This document shows positions 8,527-17,410 of a DNA stretch of 64,000 nt, in pieces (within the stretch, counting starts at the first letter, position 1; every line of letters begins with the position of its first letter). The notes beneath the pieces are model-generated. The model had not been told where the DNA came from and ran no database searches. It saw only the letters and a list, made by a program, of their open reading frames with translations. This DNA is from Treponema berlinense (GTDB lineage Bacteria > Spirochaetota > Spirochaetia > Treponematales > Treponemataceae). The position numbers were made by a program, and so were the translations under genes. The DNA is taken from the NCBI RefSeq assembly GCF_900167025.1, contig NZ_FUXC01000002.1, positions 124,001-188,000 on the forward strand. The letters are read 5' to 3'.

Positions 8527-9663
8527 TTATCTTATATAAAGAATTTTACCTTCAGAAAGAATATCTCCGTCTTTTAATCCGTTTATTTTCTGGAGAGTTA
8601 AAACGCTCGTTCCGTATTTTTTAGAAATAGACCAGAGAGTTTCTCCTTTTTTTACAATATGCCTTGTCGGATAATTGTTTTCGTTATTTTCCGCAAAGAT
8701 TTCATTCAAGGCGATTTTTGCGCTTTCTTTCATTCCTGCAGGAAGCCGAAGCTGATATTTCTGGTCTGGCGGAGTGCAGTTTTGGAGAAGGGCAGGATTC
8801 AGTTTTTTTAAAATCGAAGGTTCCATCTTTAATTCGGAAGAAAGCCTGTCCAGATTTATCTGTTTTTCTGTGGTTAAAAAGTCAAATTCTGCGTATCGTT
8901 TAGAAGCTGTAATTTCCGGCAAAGACATTCCGTATTTTTTTTCGTTTGTCGCAAGAATGCAGATTGCAAGGAGTTTTGGCACATATTGAACGCTTTGGTC
9001 GCGCAGAAGCCCTTTTTCCGAAATATACCAGAAATCTTTTTTTTCGCTTTTGCTCAAAATTTTCTTCATTGCGCCGGCTCCGCAGTTGTAAGCGGCAATT
9101 GCAAGCGGCCAGTCCTTAAACTGCCTGTAATTTTCTTCGAGTTTTTTTAAGGCGGCGTCTGTGCTCAGCCAAGGGTCGTAACGCTCGTCAATGTATTCAT
9201 TTTTTTTTAAAAGTCCTGCAATCGAGTTGTCCATAAACTGCCAGAGCCCGCGTGCTCCGCTTTTGCTCACGGCAAGAGGTTTGTATTCGCTTTCTACAAC
9301 CGGAAGATATTCCAGGGCAGCAGGCAGGTTCTTTTTTTTTAGTTCCTGACGCACGTAAAGACGGTAAAGTTCACCGTTGTCTAAAATCTCAGAAAGCTGT
9401 CGTTTTCCAAAAGGTCTTGTGTATTGCTCAATGTATTTTTTTATCTGTTTTTTTGCATAAGGCGAATCAGGAATTTGTATTCCGCCGGCCTGTTTTTCGT
9501 CAAATAAAAATTCCTCTGGCTCTTGTGTCTTTAAAATCTCTAAAAATTCTTCTGGAGTAATTTTTTCAAGAAAATCACCGGCCTTTACAGAATTTTGGGT
9601 TTTTAAAAAGACAAAAAAAGGCAGGATTGCAAAAATGAGTTTTATTCTACAGTTTTTCACCAT
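8527..9663 (-). CDS. MltD-like lytic transglycosylase with LysM domain
   Basis: 378 residues, exported by an N-terminal signal (about 8-28). Residues about 105-250 are an SLT domain: the catalytic glutamate is E124 in VVESEYKPLA, then SGARGLWQFM, IAAYNCGAGAM and VPKLLAICILA follow. It should cleave the MurNAc-GlcNAc bond to 1,6-anhydro products. The C-terminal 45 residues are one LysM module (HIVKKGETLWSISKKYG ... LKDGDILSEG) that binds glycan strands. Its first 17 bases overlap the end of the upstream lipoprotein gene, so the pair is an operon. Confidence 0.92.
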   Translation of the reverse strand: MVKNCRIKLIFAILPFFVFLKTQNSVKAGDFLEKITPEEFLEILKTQEPEEFLFDEKQAGGIQIPDSPYAKKQIKKYIEQYTRPFGKRQLSEILDNGELYRLYVRQELKKKNLPAALEYLPVVESEYKPLAVSKSGARGLWQFMDNSIAGLLKKNEYIDERYDPWLSTDAALKKLEENYRQFKDWPLAIAAYNCGAGAMKKILSKSEKKDFWYISEKGLLRDQSVQYVPKLLAICILATNEKKYGMSLPEITASKRYAEFDFLTTEKQINLDRLSSELKMEPSILKKLNPALLQNCTPPDQKYQLRLPAGMKESAKIALNEIFAENNENNYPTRHIVKKGETLWSISKKYGTSVLTLQKINGLKDGDILSEGKILYIR

Positions 9664-10684
9664 AGTAAATTCCGGCCCATTCCCATCGTCCGTGAATTTC
9701 CGGGTCTACAGGAAAATTCACCTTTCTAAAATACAGGTACCAGACAGGCATGTAAGGGCTCCAGCCTGTTGTTCTCAAATAAGCTTCGTTTGGATTTGAA
9801 GATTCGTCGAGTTTTTCGTTGTAGCGGATTCTTTGTCCGACCATAAAACCTTTCATAGAGAAGTTTTCAAGAGCGTTTGCATCTGTTTCGCTTGATTTCC
9901 AGGACATTGCAAAGAAATTTACTTTTGAGCGGTATTTGTCGAGAGAACGCCAGTCGTAGCGTCTTATTGCAGTTTTTACAGCTTTTTCCAGAGCATCGAG
10001 GGATTCAAATGTCCAGTCCTTTGTCGAATTGGAAAAATCGACCATTTTTCTGGCATTTGAATAAGCATCCGGAATTCCCGGAATCTGGATTGTCGAGGCG
10101 TCAGGCTGTTTTAAAAAAAGCGAGTAGGATTTTAGCGCCTGGTTGTATTCGCCTTCTTTTTCGTATTCGAGTGCAAGGCGGACGTACATTTCTGTAATGC
10201 TCACAAGCGAAGGAAAACGGTTTACGAGCTGGTTAAAATACGAAATTTTATTTGTGGAATCTGTGCTGATTTGAATTAAATGCTGAAGGCAGATAAAGTG
10301 AACCGACTTTCCCTGAACGAGAAGATCCGGATAATTTTTAAGTATCCGGTTAAAGTAATATTCTGCGACAGGTTCTGCTCCGTTTTCAAGGTAGCTTGAA
10401 GCAACCATCAAAAGCCAGTACGCGTTGTAAATGTCTTTCGGATTTTTTTCTACCCAGTCCGTCAAAAACAGAATCATTTCACTTGAATTTTTTGAAGAAT
10501 AAAGCGAATTTGCAATTCTGTTTATTACCGCATATCTGGTTTGCGCCGAAAGATTTTTTTCGTTTAGAAGAAGGTTTAGCTGGACAAGATTTTCATTATT
10601 TTTTTTAGCTGAACATGAAAAATTAGAAAAAAGCAAAGGTGCTGTAAGACACAAAAAAGCAAAAAATCTCAAATTTATCTTCAT
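9647..10684 (-). CDS. TPR-like periplasmic lipoprotein
   Basis: 345 residues with a lipobox-like SNFSC (Cys about 24). The middle (about 60-200) is helical with TPR-like repeats (AVAEYYFNRILKNYP-type and YNQALKSYSLFLKQ). A C-terminal 60-residue segment rich in Trp/Tyr (GWSPYMPVWYLYF, RWEWAGIYYG) is unrecognised. It overlaps the lytic transglycosylase gene by 17 bases and could be its partner or scaffold (inference). The ATG is six bases from a good -10 with no Shine-Dalgarno, suggesting leaderless translation. Confidence 0.75.
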   Translation of the reverse strand: MKINLRFFAFLCLTAPLLFSNFSCSAKKNNENLVQLNLLLNEKNLSAQTRYAVINRIANSLYSSKNSSEMILFLTDWVEKNPKDIYNAYWLLMVASSYLENGAEPVAEYYFNRILKNYPDLLVQGKSVHFICLQHLIQISTDSTNKISYFNQLVNRFPSLVSITEMYVRLALEYEKEGEYNQALKSYSLFLKQPDASTIQIPGIPDAYSNARKMVDFSNSTKDWTFESLDALEKAVKTAIRRYDWRSLDKYRSKVNFFAMSWKSSETDANALENFSMKGFMVGQRIRYNEKLDESSNPNEAYLRTTGWSPYMPVWYLYFRKVNFPVDPEIHGRWEWAGIYYGEKL

Positions 10685-10690
10685 ATTTAA

Positions 10691-10719
10691 AGATTAACAA
10701 AGTGCTTTCTTATTGGCAA
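10691..10719 (-). promoter_or_regulatory. Promoter of the lipoprotein-transglycosylase operon
   Basis: On the minus strand TTGCCA (10714-10719), a 17-bp spacer, TAATCT (10691-10696), then six bases to the ATG at 10684. Confidence 0.65.
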
Positions 10720-10777
10720 GAGGGCGAAACTTGTTGTATTCTATTAGTTAGAGTTAATATCTGAATTTGAGGCAAAA

Positions 10778-11374
10778 ATGAAAAAACTGGCAGCGACAAC
10801 ATTGAATATTATTCTGGCTCTCGGCGTTGTTTGTATTTTGGCAGGAATTCTTCTGTTTCCGCGTCTTGCGAGTCATTTTAACGCTCATGTCGAAACCTGG
10901 ACTGTTATTCTTACGGTTGTCGGAGCGCTCGTTTTTTATTTTTCTCTCGTAAAATATAGTTCTGCCTTAGTTTTTTTTCTTGGCCTTTACGCTCTTCTTA
11001 CTGGTTTTCTGTTTATGATTATTGGTTCTGGACTTGTTCCGTTTGGAATCGAAGGTCTTTGGCCAGTTTCAATTATTCTTGCAGGTTTTAGCGTTCTTTT
11101 TACAGGAATTACAAAAGACCGGCGCATTCGTGTTTCTTACCTTTTTCCGTCTGTTTTTTTAATCGGAATGGGTTTTTACTTTTTGCTTTTTTCTCTCAAT
11201 TTGATTTCGATGGGTTTTAGAAAGTGGATTTCGATTTTCTGGCCGCTGTTTCCGGTTTTACTTGGAATCTGCCTCATAATTCTGTTTTTAATTCAACAGA
11301 ATCCGGCCGCGCACTTTCCTTACGACAAAAGCGAAAGCCTTGAAAATGATTTTGAAGAGGATGCAAGGGAATGA
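10778..11374 (+). CDS. Multi-pass membrane protein
   Basis: 198 residues with about six hydrophobic helices (about 7-27, 40-58, 62-83, 90-110, 119-142, 148-170) and an acidic C-terminal tail (SESLENDFEEDARE). The pattern is like DUF5668/LiaF-N-type small membrane proteins, but no firm family can be named. GAGG lies seven bases before ATG. Its stop overlaps the start of the TPR lipoprotein gene (ATGA), indicating co-translation. Confidence 0.7.
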   Translation: MKKLAATTLNIILALGVVCILAGILLFPRLASHFNAHVETWTVILTVVGALVFYFSLVKYSSALVFFLGLYALLTGFLFMIIGSGLVPFGIEGLWPVSIILAGFSVLFTGITKDRRIRVSYLFPSVFLIGMGFYFLLFSLNLISMGFRKWISIFWPLFPVLLGICLIILFLIQQNPAAHFPYDKSESLENDFEEDARE

Positions 11375-13113
11375 AGCCGGTTTTTTACGTAACCTTTGCT
11401 TTTTCTTTTTCTCTTGTATTTTTTTCCTGCGGTTCAACTCCAAAAAGTGAATTGCAGGCGGAAAGTCATTTGGAAGGACAGTACAGCGCACAGCCCTCGG
11501 AAGCAGTTTCGATAGCGCTTCCTCCAAAAAAAGAGAAAAATTTTTTTTCAGGAATTCCAGAAGAAGCGGTCAATGCCGTTGAGAACGGCTCTCCAGAATC
11601 TATAAACCTTGCGTATTCGATTTTGCGGAAAAATGCAGAATTCTATACCGAAAACGAAAAAATTCTCTTAAATACAGCATATTCTTTTATGACGATTTTG
11701 TGGCAGCAGGAAAAAGTGAGCTTTCAGTCGTTTGAAGGCTTGCCGCCAAATCCTTATACAGGCGCAATTGAATCTGCAAAGCGCGGAATTTACGACGAAA
11801 GCACTGGAAGTTCCGATTTTTTAACCCTCGTCCTTCCTTCCTTGGTTCTTGTAACTTCAGAAACCAGAAAAGATTATTATGCTCTTGCACAGGAATCTCT
11901 TTCTTTGGCATTAAAAACAAATCCGGAAAGCGTCGTCGCCAATTTTTTGCAGGGCGTGCTTTTGCGTAGACAGAACGATTTTGAAAACGCCTTGCCTTTT
12001 TTTAAGAAAGCCTTTGATTCTTCTCCACAGACCGTAGAAACTTGCTATACTCTGGCAGACTGCAACTTTAAGTTAAAGAATTATTCAAAATCTTACGAAC
12101 TTGCAAAATCAATTCTCGAAAAAAATCAGTTTTATTCTCCGGCCTTAAAACTTTGCGCAGAAAATGCATTTGCTCTTGGCGCCCTTGAAGAAAGCGAGCT
12201 TTATGTTGGAAGGGTTTTGCAGCAGGAGCCGGAAAATTCTTATTTTGTTTTGTTCAGGGCAAAAATTCTTGCGGAAAAAGGTGATTATATTCGCTCTGCT
12301 TCCTTGCTTGACGTCTATGCGCTTACAAATTCCGACAGCCGTGAATATCTTGTTTTGCGCACAAAAGTTCAAAAAGACTGGAATAAAAATATGACGGCGG
12401 CCTGCGCTACAATTGAAAAGGCTCTTTCCCTTTATCCTGACGACACAGAAATTCTTCTTACTGCGGCAAGCCTTGCCGGGGAGACTGGTTCAAAAATAAA
12501 TGGAAAAACCGCCGGCGAACTTGCAGAAAAGGTTCTTTTGACGGACAGCACGAACGTCGAGGCTATGAAAATTCAGGTGAATGATTTTGTAAGCCGGAAA
12601 AAATGGAGCGAAGCTTACAAGGCAAGTTCTGCTCTTGTAAAGATTAAAGATATTCCTGCAGAATGTATTTTTACTCACATCGATGTTTGTCTTGCGTCTG
12701 GCAAAAACAGCGAAGCGTGGGATATTGTTTCTTCACTTTACGAAAAAAATCCAAAAAACGAAGCGGTTTTGCAAAATTATATAAAAGTTCTTGTTGCTAC
12801 CGACAGACGTTCCGAGGCTTCCCAGCTTATTGAACAGAATCTTTCCGGGGCATCTTCAAAAATGAAAAGTTTCTTCTATTATGAGCGAAGTTTTTTGCAG
12901 AAAAACGAAAATGCGGTTATGGTGGATTTACGTTCGAGTCTTACAGCAAACCCTCGCAACAAGGATGCTCTTTTTCGCCTGTATCAAATTTATTTTAATA
13001 AAAAAGAATATCGCAAGGCTCAGTATTATTTAAAACAGGTAGTTGCGATTTCTCCGGCAGATGAGAGCCTTTTGCTGCTAAATGCTGAGCTAGAAACGCT
13101 TCTGTCCAAATAG
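11371..13113 (+). CDS. TPR-repeat lipoprotein
   Basis: 580 residues. The signal ends in VFFSCGS (Cys about 20), so it is a lipoprotein. Most of the protein is tandem TPR helices, for example VANFLQGVLLRRQNDFENAL, TVETCYTLADCNFKLKNYSK and a C-terminal repeat KDALFRLYQIYFNKKEYRKA. Such proteins scaffold envelope complexes. The start overlaps the stop of the membrane protein gene by four bases, implying a functional pair. The specific partner is unknown. Confidence 0.8.
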   Translation: MKPVFYVTFAFSFSLVFFSCGSTPKSELQAESHLEGQYSAQPSEAVSIALPPKKEKNFFSGIPEEAVNAVENGSPESINLAYSILRKNAEFYTENEKILLNTAYSFMTILWQQEKVSFQSFEGLPPNPYTGAIESAKRGIYDESTGSSDFLTLVLPSLVLVTSETRKDYYALAQESLSLALKTNPESVVANFLQGVLLRRQNDFENALPFFKKAFDSSPQTVETCYTLADCNFKLKNYSKSYELAKSILEKNQFYSPALKLCAENAFALGALEESELYVGRVLQQEPENSYFVLFRAKILAEKGDYIRSASLLDVYALTNSDSREYLVLRTKVQKDWNKNMTAACATIEKALSLYPDDTEILLTAASLAGETGSKINGKTAGELAEKVLLTDSTNVEAMKIQVNDFVSRKKWSEAYKASSALVKIKDIPAECIFTHIDVCLASGKNSEAWDIVSSLYEKNPKNEAVLQNYIKVLVATDRRSEASQLIEQNLSGASSKMKSFFYYERSFLQKNENAVMVDLRSSLTANPRNKDALFRLYQIYFNKKEYRKAQYYLKQVVAISPADESLLLLNAELETLLSK

Positions 13114-13130
13114 ACATCTTTATTCTTGCC

Positions 13131-13159
13131 TTGCCACAATATTATCAAAATGTTATTCT
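13131..13159 (+). promoter_or_regulatory. Promoter of yajC-secD-secF
   Basis: TTGCCA (13131-13136), a 17-bp spacer, TATTCT (13154-13159). About 38 nt of leader contains GGAAGGG before yajC. Confidence 0.7.
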
Positions 13160-13197
13160 TTTAAGGCTAAAAATTCAATAAAAAAGGAAGGGAAAAA

Positions 13198-13641
13198 ATG
13201 TCTTTTATACCTTTATTGCAGAATGGTGCTCAGGGACAGGGCAACATGCTTATGTCTGTAGTTCCGTTTATCTTAATCATTGCAATTTTCTATTTCTTCA
13301 TTATTCGTCCGCAGAATAAAAAGCAGAAAGAAACTGAAAAAATGATTAACGCCCTTAAAAAAGGCGACAAAGTTGTTACAATCGGTGGAATCCACGGAAC
13401 TGTAAGCTCTACAAAAGAAAAATCAGTTGTTGTAAAAGTTGATTCAAACACTCAGATTGAATTTTCTCGCTCTGCAATTTCTGCAGTTGTTACAGAAAAA
13501 CCTGTTGCAAAAGCTTCTTCTAAAAAAGCAAAGAAAGCTGAAGAAGTAAAAGCAGAAGAGCCAACTGTTGAAGTAAAAGCAGAAGCTCCTGCAGAAGAAA
13601 AAACAGCAGAAGAAAAAACAGCAGAAGAAGAAAATAAATAG
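13198..13641 (+). CDS. yajC: Preprotein translocase accessory subunit YajC
   Basis: 147 residues. One transmembrane helix (about 20-39) is followed by IIRPQNKKQKETEKMINALK and the KGDKVVTIGGIHGTV core typical of YajC, the small partner of SecDF in the inner membrane. The last about 45 residues form a Lys/Ala/Glu-rich tail beyond the usual about 110-residue length. In the DNA this includes an exact 15-bp tandem repeat (13591-13620). It heads the yajC-secD-secF operon. Confidence 0.95.
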   Translation: MSFIPLLQNGAQGQGNMLMSVVPFILIIAIFYFFIIRPQNKKQKETEKMINALKKGDKVVTIGGIHGTVSSTKEKSVVVKVDSNTQIEFSRSAISAVVTEKPVAKASSKKAKKAEEVKAEEPTVEVKAEAPAEEKTAEEKTAEEENK

Positions 13642-13662
13642 TTTTCAGGGTGGAATTATTAA

Positions 13663-15411
13663 ATGAATAAACGCAGTCGTTTTATTCTTATTCTGGTTGT
13701 ACTTGCCGTTTGCGCTCTTTTTTTAAGACCGTCGGTAAAATGGTATTTTGGCACACCAGATGAGATTCAGAAAGTAGCTTTGAGTTCACTTGAAAAAATC
13801 AAGGATGAATCAGAGAAAAAAGCAAGAGAAGAAGTTGCCCTTGTTAAAGAAATGGCAAACAAAGATGCAAATGCTTCTTTGGATAAATCTTACTCTTACG
13901 TTGTAAAAGCAGCAAAAAAAGCATATAAAGCTGCTAAAAAAGATGTTCCTTCGGACATGAACCTTGCGGCAGTTCTCTCTGCATTTTCAAGTTCATCGGA
14001 ATTGCAGTCGGTATTTGAAAATTATTACCGCTCGCTCTATTTAAAAGCAAAACACAATTACAATTCGTCTGTAAAACTTGGTCTTGACCTTTCTGGCGGT
14101 ATGAACATTATCGTAAAGGCGGATTTGGATGCGGCGCTTGCTAAACAGAAAGAAAATTCTGAAGTTGCAAATCCAGATGCTTTTAAAGAACAGGCAATGA
14201 CACAGGCTTTGGAGACTCTTACATCTTCAATCGATAAATTCGGTCTTACTTCTCCGGTTATCCGTCAGCAGGGTGAAGACAGAATTTACATCGAAATTCC
14301 AGGCCAGGCAGATGGTGAAAGTGTAAATTCTATTATTCAGGGTAAAGGAAGCTTGAATTTCCGCCTTGTTGACGAAAACGCAACAAACGCCTTTGCCGCT
14401 TACTATGCTTCTGTTGGACCTGATGCATTCAAGGCAGACGGCTCTCTTGCAGACCCATCGGTAATTTCTCCAGACACTGAGGTTTTCGGTTATTATACAA
14501 AAGATTCTTATGGTCTTGACCAGAGAATTGGATATATTGCAGTTAAAAAACAGGTTGCCCTCGATGGAAACCACGTAAAATCAGCTCAGGTAAGCCGCGA
14601 CCAGACAACAGGACAGACAGAAGTAAACTTCTCTCTCGATTCTGCTGGAGCGACAATTTTTGCTGATTTTACAGGCGCTCACGTAGGCGAACGTCTTGCA
14701 ATCGTAAACGACAACAAAGTAAAATCTGCTGCTACAATTCGCCAGGCTATTACTGGTGGAAACGTAAGCCTTTCTGGTGGTTTTAGTGTAGAAGAAGCCC
14801 AGAATATTCAGAAAGTTCTCCAGACTTCTTATCTTGAAGTTCCGTTAAAGATTGAAAGCCAGCAGGTTGTCGGCGCATCTCTCGGAAAACAGGCGATTCA
14901 TCAGGGAATGATGGCTTTGGCTCTCGGTCTTGGCCTTGTATTCATCTTTATGATTGCTTATTACATTGGTGCTGGTTTTTATGCAGTTATTGCACAGATT
15001 CTCAACATGTACATCATGTTCTCTGTGCTTTCGGCATTCAACCTTACGCTTACACTTTCTTCTGTTGCCGGTATGATTCTTACAGTTGGTATGTCTGTTG
15101 ACGCCAACGTAATTATTTTTGAACGCATTAAAGAAGAGCTTGCGCTTGGAAAGAGCCGTGCAGCCGCAATTGCTTCCGGTTTTGACAACGCATTCTGGGC
15201 GATTATGGACTCTAACATTACTACATTTATCGCCGCCCTGTTCTTGAGCCAGCTTGGTACAGGTTCAATCCAGGGATTTGCAGTTTCTCTTGCAATCGGT
15301 GTATGTTCATCAGTATTTACAGCACTGGTAATTTCCCGCCTTATGTTTGACTTTAACACAGATGTAATCGGACAGAAAAAAATCAGTATCGGCTGGGGAG
15401 TTAAACAGTAA
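13663..15411 (+). CDS. secD: Protein translocase subunit SecD
   Basis: Inner-membrane RND-type component that uses proton motive force to pull proteins through SecYEG. 582 residues: TM1 at about 7-24; a charged helical insertion (about 35-120, KAAKKAYKAAKK); the P1 domain starting LGLDLSGGMNIIVKA; then five TM helices (about 420-570) with GMSVDANVIIFERIKEE, the conserved D/ER motif of SecD. Twenty-one bases after yajC, and its stop overlaps the secF start (TAATG). Confidence 0.97.
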   Translation: MNKRSRFILILVVLAVCALFLRPSVKWYFGTPDEIQKVALSSLEKIKDESEKKAREEVALVKEMANKDANASLDKSYSYVVKAAKKAYKAAKKDVPSDMNLAAVLSAFSSSSELQSVFENYYRSLYLKAKHNYNSSVKLGLDLSGGMNIIVKADLDAALAKQKENSEVANPDAFKEQAMTQALETLTSSIDKFGLTSPVIRQQGEDRIYIEIPGQADGESVNSIIQGKGSLNFRLVDENATNAFAAYYASVGPDAFKADGSLADPSVISPDTEVFGYYTKDSYGLDQRIGYIAVKKQVALDGNHVKSAQVSRDQTTGQTEVNFSLDSAGATIFADFTGAHVGERLAIVNDNKVKSAATIRQAITGGNVSLSGGFSVEEAQNIQKVLQTSYLEVPLKIESQQVVGASLGKQAIHQGMMALALGLGLVFIFMIAYYIGAGFYAVIAQILNMYIMFSVLSAFNLTLTLSSVAGMILTVGMSVDANVIIFERIKEELALGKSRAAAIASGFDNAFWAIMDSNITTFIAALFLSQLGTGSIQGFAVSLAIGVCSSVFTALVISRLMFDFNTDVIGQKKISIGWGVKQ

Positions 15412-16322
15412 TGAAAAAAGTAATTCATTTTAGTAAATTTTTCCCTGCAGCAGTTGTTTTGAGCGCAGTTCTTATCGTTTCTGGAATCGTAAGCCTTTGT
15501 GTTCGCGGAATGAACTGGGGTCTTGAATTTAAACCTGGCCAGAACATTCAGGTTAGTGTTGCGGCAGAAACAGATTCTGACAAAATCGCAGAACTTCTTA
15601 CTTCTAATAAAATCAACGCTTCTGTAAAGTCTGCCGGAGATGAAAATACTTATCAGGTTCGCACTGAATCTGGCGAAAGTGTAGAAAATGCAGTTAAGTC
15701 TGTTCTTGCAGAAAAATATGGCAACGAAAATGTTGTGATTGAACAGAGCCAGTCAATCAGCGCACAGTTTTCAAAATCTTTGATTCGTGATTCTATCGTC
15801 CTGGTTTTGGCAACTTTGGTTTTGATTTTTGCATACACATTGTTCCGCTTTAAGTGGGATGCAGCCCTTGGTTCTGTAATTGCCGTTATCCACGACGCTT
15901 TGATTATGATTTCATTCTTTACCTGGTCACAGCTTGAATTTACAACAACTTCAATCGCTGCAATCCTTACGATTATCGGTTACTCAATTAACGCAACAGT
16001 CGTAATTCTTGACCGTGTTCGTTCTGATATGAAGATTGTGGAAGCAAAATCTTTCAAAGATATTCTTGACAGTTCTCTTACTGCAACTTTGAGCCGTTCT
16101 GTAATTACGACAATAACAACACTTTTTGCTGTTCTTGCCCTCGTTGTATTTACAACTGGCGACATCAAGAATTTTGCAATTGCGCTCGTAGTTGGTCTTA
16201 TTTCCGGATGTTATTCATCATTGTTTATTGCAGGCGCATTCATCGCAACTGTAAGAAAACATTGGAAGCCAGTTGCAGTTTTGCCAAAAGCGAATGTTCG
16301 TTCAGAAGAAGAAAGCGAATAG
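15411..16322 (+). CDS. secF: Protein translocase subunit SecF
   Basis: Partner of SecD, 303 residues with TM1 (about 10-30) and five C-terminal helices. The SecF signature ATVVILDRVRSD is present near residue 200. The usual periplasmic GIDFTGG motif reads GLEFKPGQ here, so the glycine pair is lost. One-base overlap with secD and a terminator at 16347-16377 close the operon. Confidence 0.95.
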   Translation: MKKVIHFSKFFPAAVVLSAVLIVSGIVSLCVRGMNWGLEFKPGQNIQVSVAAETDSDKIAELLTSNKINASVKSAGDENTYQVRTESGESVENAVKSVLAEKYGNENVVIEQSQSISAQFSKSLIRDSIVLVLATLVLIFAYTLFRFKWDAALGSVIAVIHDALIMISFFTWSQLEFTTTSIAAILTIIGYSINATVVILDRVRSDMKIVEAKSFKDILDSSLTATLSRSVITTITTLFAVLALVVFTTGDIKNFAIALVVGLISGCYSSLFIAGAFIATVRKHWKPVAVLPKANVRSEEESE

Positions 16323-16346
16323 TTTTTGACTTTTAATGAATGATTA

Positions 16347-16377
16347 AGCCGTGGATTTTTATCTGCGGCTTTTTTTT
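16347..16377 (+). terminator. Terminator after secF
   Basis: AGCCG (16347-16351) pairs with CGGCT (16366-16370), helped by inner GGA/TCT-type pairing, followed by eight T's. Confidence 0.75.
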
Positions 16378-16389
16378 ATGCTCTTTTGC

Positions 16390-16418
16390 TTGTAATGAAT
16401 TTTATAAAATGCGATATT
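16390..16418 (+). promoter_or_regulatory. Promoter of ispH
   Basis: TTGTAA (16390-16395), a 17-bp spacer, GATATT (16413-16418). The ispH ATG follows after eight bases. Confidence 0.55.
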
Positions 16419-16426
16419 TAAATTCT

Positions 16427-17320
16427 ATGAAAATTATTCGTGCAGAAAAAATGGGGTTTTGCGCCGGTGTGCGGCATGCCGTAAAAACTGCGGACAATGC
16501 CCTTGAAGAAAATAAAAACGGACAGGTTTATTCATTTGGACCTCTTATTCACAATCCTTTGGCCCTAAAAACTTTTGAAAACCGCGGACTGAAAATTCTT
16601 GATGAAGAAAAAATTTCCTGTGTAAAAAAAGAAGATACGGTTGTAATTCGGGCGCATGGAGTTCCTCCGGAAATAAAAGAAGAACTCGAAAAAACCGGTG
16701 CTAAAGTTTTGGATGGAACTTGCCCAATCGTTCAGGCCAACCAAAAAAAATGCGCGGATTTTGCAAAAAACGGCTGGATTATTTTTTTTACGGGAGATGC
16801 AAATCACGGAGAGGTGATTGGAATTGAAGGCGCGGCCAGGCGTGGTGCGGAAGATGCCGGAAAAAAACTGGATTTTGTTCTTGTAAAATCTGTCGAAGAA
16901 GCTGTTTTTGAATATAAAAAACTTTTTTCAGAAAATGTACCGGAAAACTGTGTCTTGATAAGCCAGACGACTTTTAGTGTAAAACTGTTTGATGAAATTG
17001 CCGCTGTTTTAAAAGAAAAAATTCCTGAGTTAAAGGTTTTGCGCACTATTTGCCCTGCAACCTACGACCGGCAGGACAGTTTGACAGATTTGTGCAAAAA
17101 AGTAGATGGAGTTCTTGTAATCGGCGGAAAAAACAGCGCGAATACAAACCGGCTTTACGGAAAAGCAAAGTCGCTTTGCAATCACGCCGCCCTGATTGAA
17201 AAAGCGGATGAAATTCCCGAAAAATTTTTCTCTCTTGAAAAAGTCGGGCTTACGGCAGGAGCAAGCACTCCGGACGATGTTATTGATGAAGTTGAGAAAA
17301 CTCTGACAAAAAGTTTTTAG
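16427..17320 (+). CDS. ispH: 4-hydroxy-3-methylbut-2-enyl diphosphate reductase
   Basis: Last step of the MEP isoprenoid pathway: a 4Fe-4S enzyme that reduces HMBPP to IPP and DMAPP. 297 residues from the ATG at 16427; an upstream in-frame ATG at 16340 would run through the secF terminator and add 29 hydrophobic residues foreign to the family. The cluster ligands are C12 (GFCAGV), C99 (GTCPIV) and C209 (ICPAT). His residues in FGPLIHNP and IRAHGVPP bind the diphosphate. No Shine-Dalgarno; a promoter ends eight bases before ATG. Confidence 0.95.
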   Translation: MKIIRAEKMGFCAGVRHAVKTADNALEENKNGQVYSFGPLIHNPLALKTFENRGLKILDEEKISCVKKEDTVVIRAHGVPPEIKEELEKTGAKVLDGTCPIVQANQKKCADFAKNGWIIFFTGDANHGEVIGIEGAARRGAEDAGKKLDFVLVKSVEEAVFEYKKLFSENVPENCVLISQTTFSVKLFDEIAAVLKEKIPELKVLRTICPATYDRQDSLTDLCKKVDGVLVIGGKNSANTNRLYGKAKSLCNHAALIEKADEIPEKFFSLEKVGLTAGASTPDDVIDEVEKTLTKSF

Positions 17321-17329
17321 TTTTTTTTT
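17297..17329 (+). terminator. Possible terminator of ispH
   Basis: AAAACT (17297-17302) and AGTTTT (17312-17317) flank a 9-nt loop at the end of the ispH coding sequence, followed by TAG and nine T's. Confidence 0.4.
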
Positions 17330-17410
17330 AGATTTTACAACTATCATACTCTATAATATTTCTAAGAAATTAAAAAAGTTTTGAAAATTATTCACGATTG
17401 TGAGCTTAAA

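Noticed and set aside
13744-13760. Second sigma-54 site (TGGCAC)
   Set aside because: It lies inside secD coding sequence and has no TTGC at the right distance.
16340-16426. Earlier ATG for ispH
   Set aside because: It would run through the secF terminator and add 29 residues foreign to the family.
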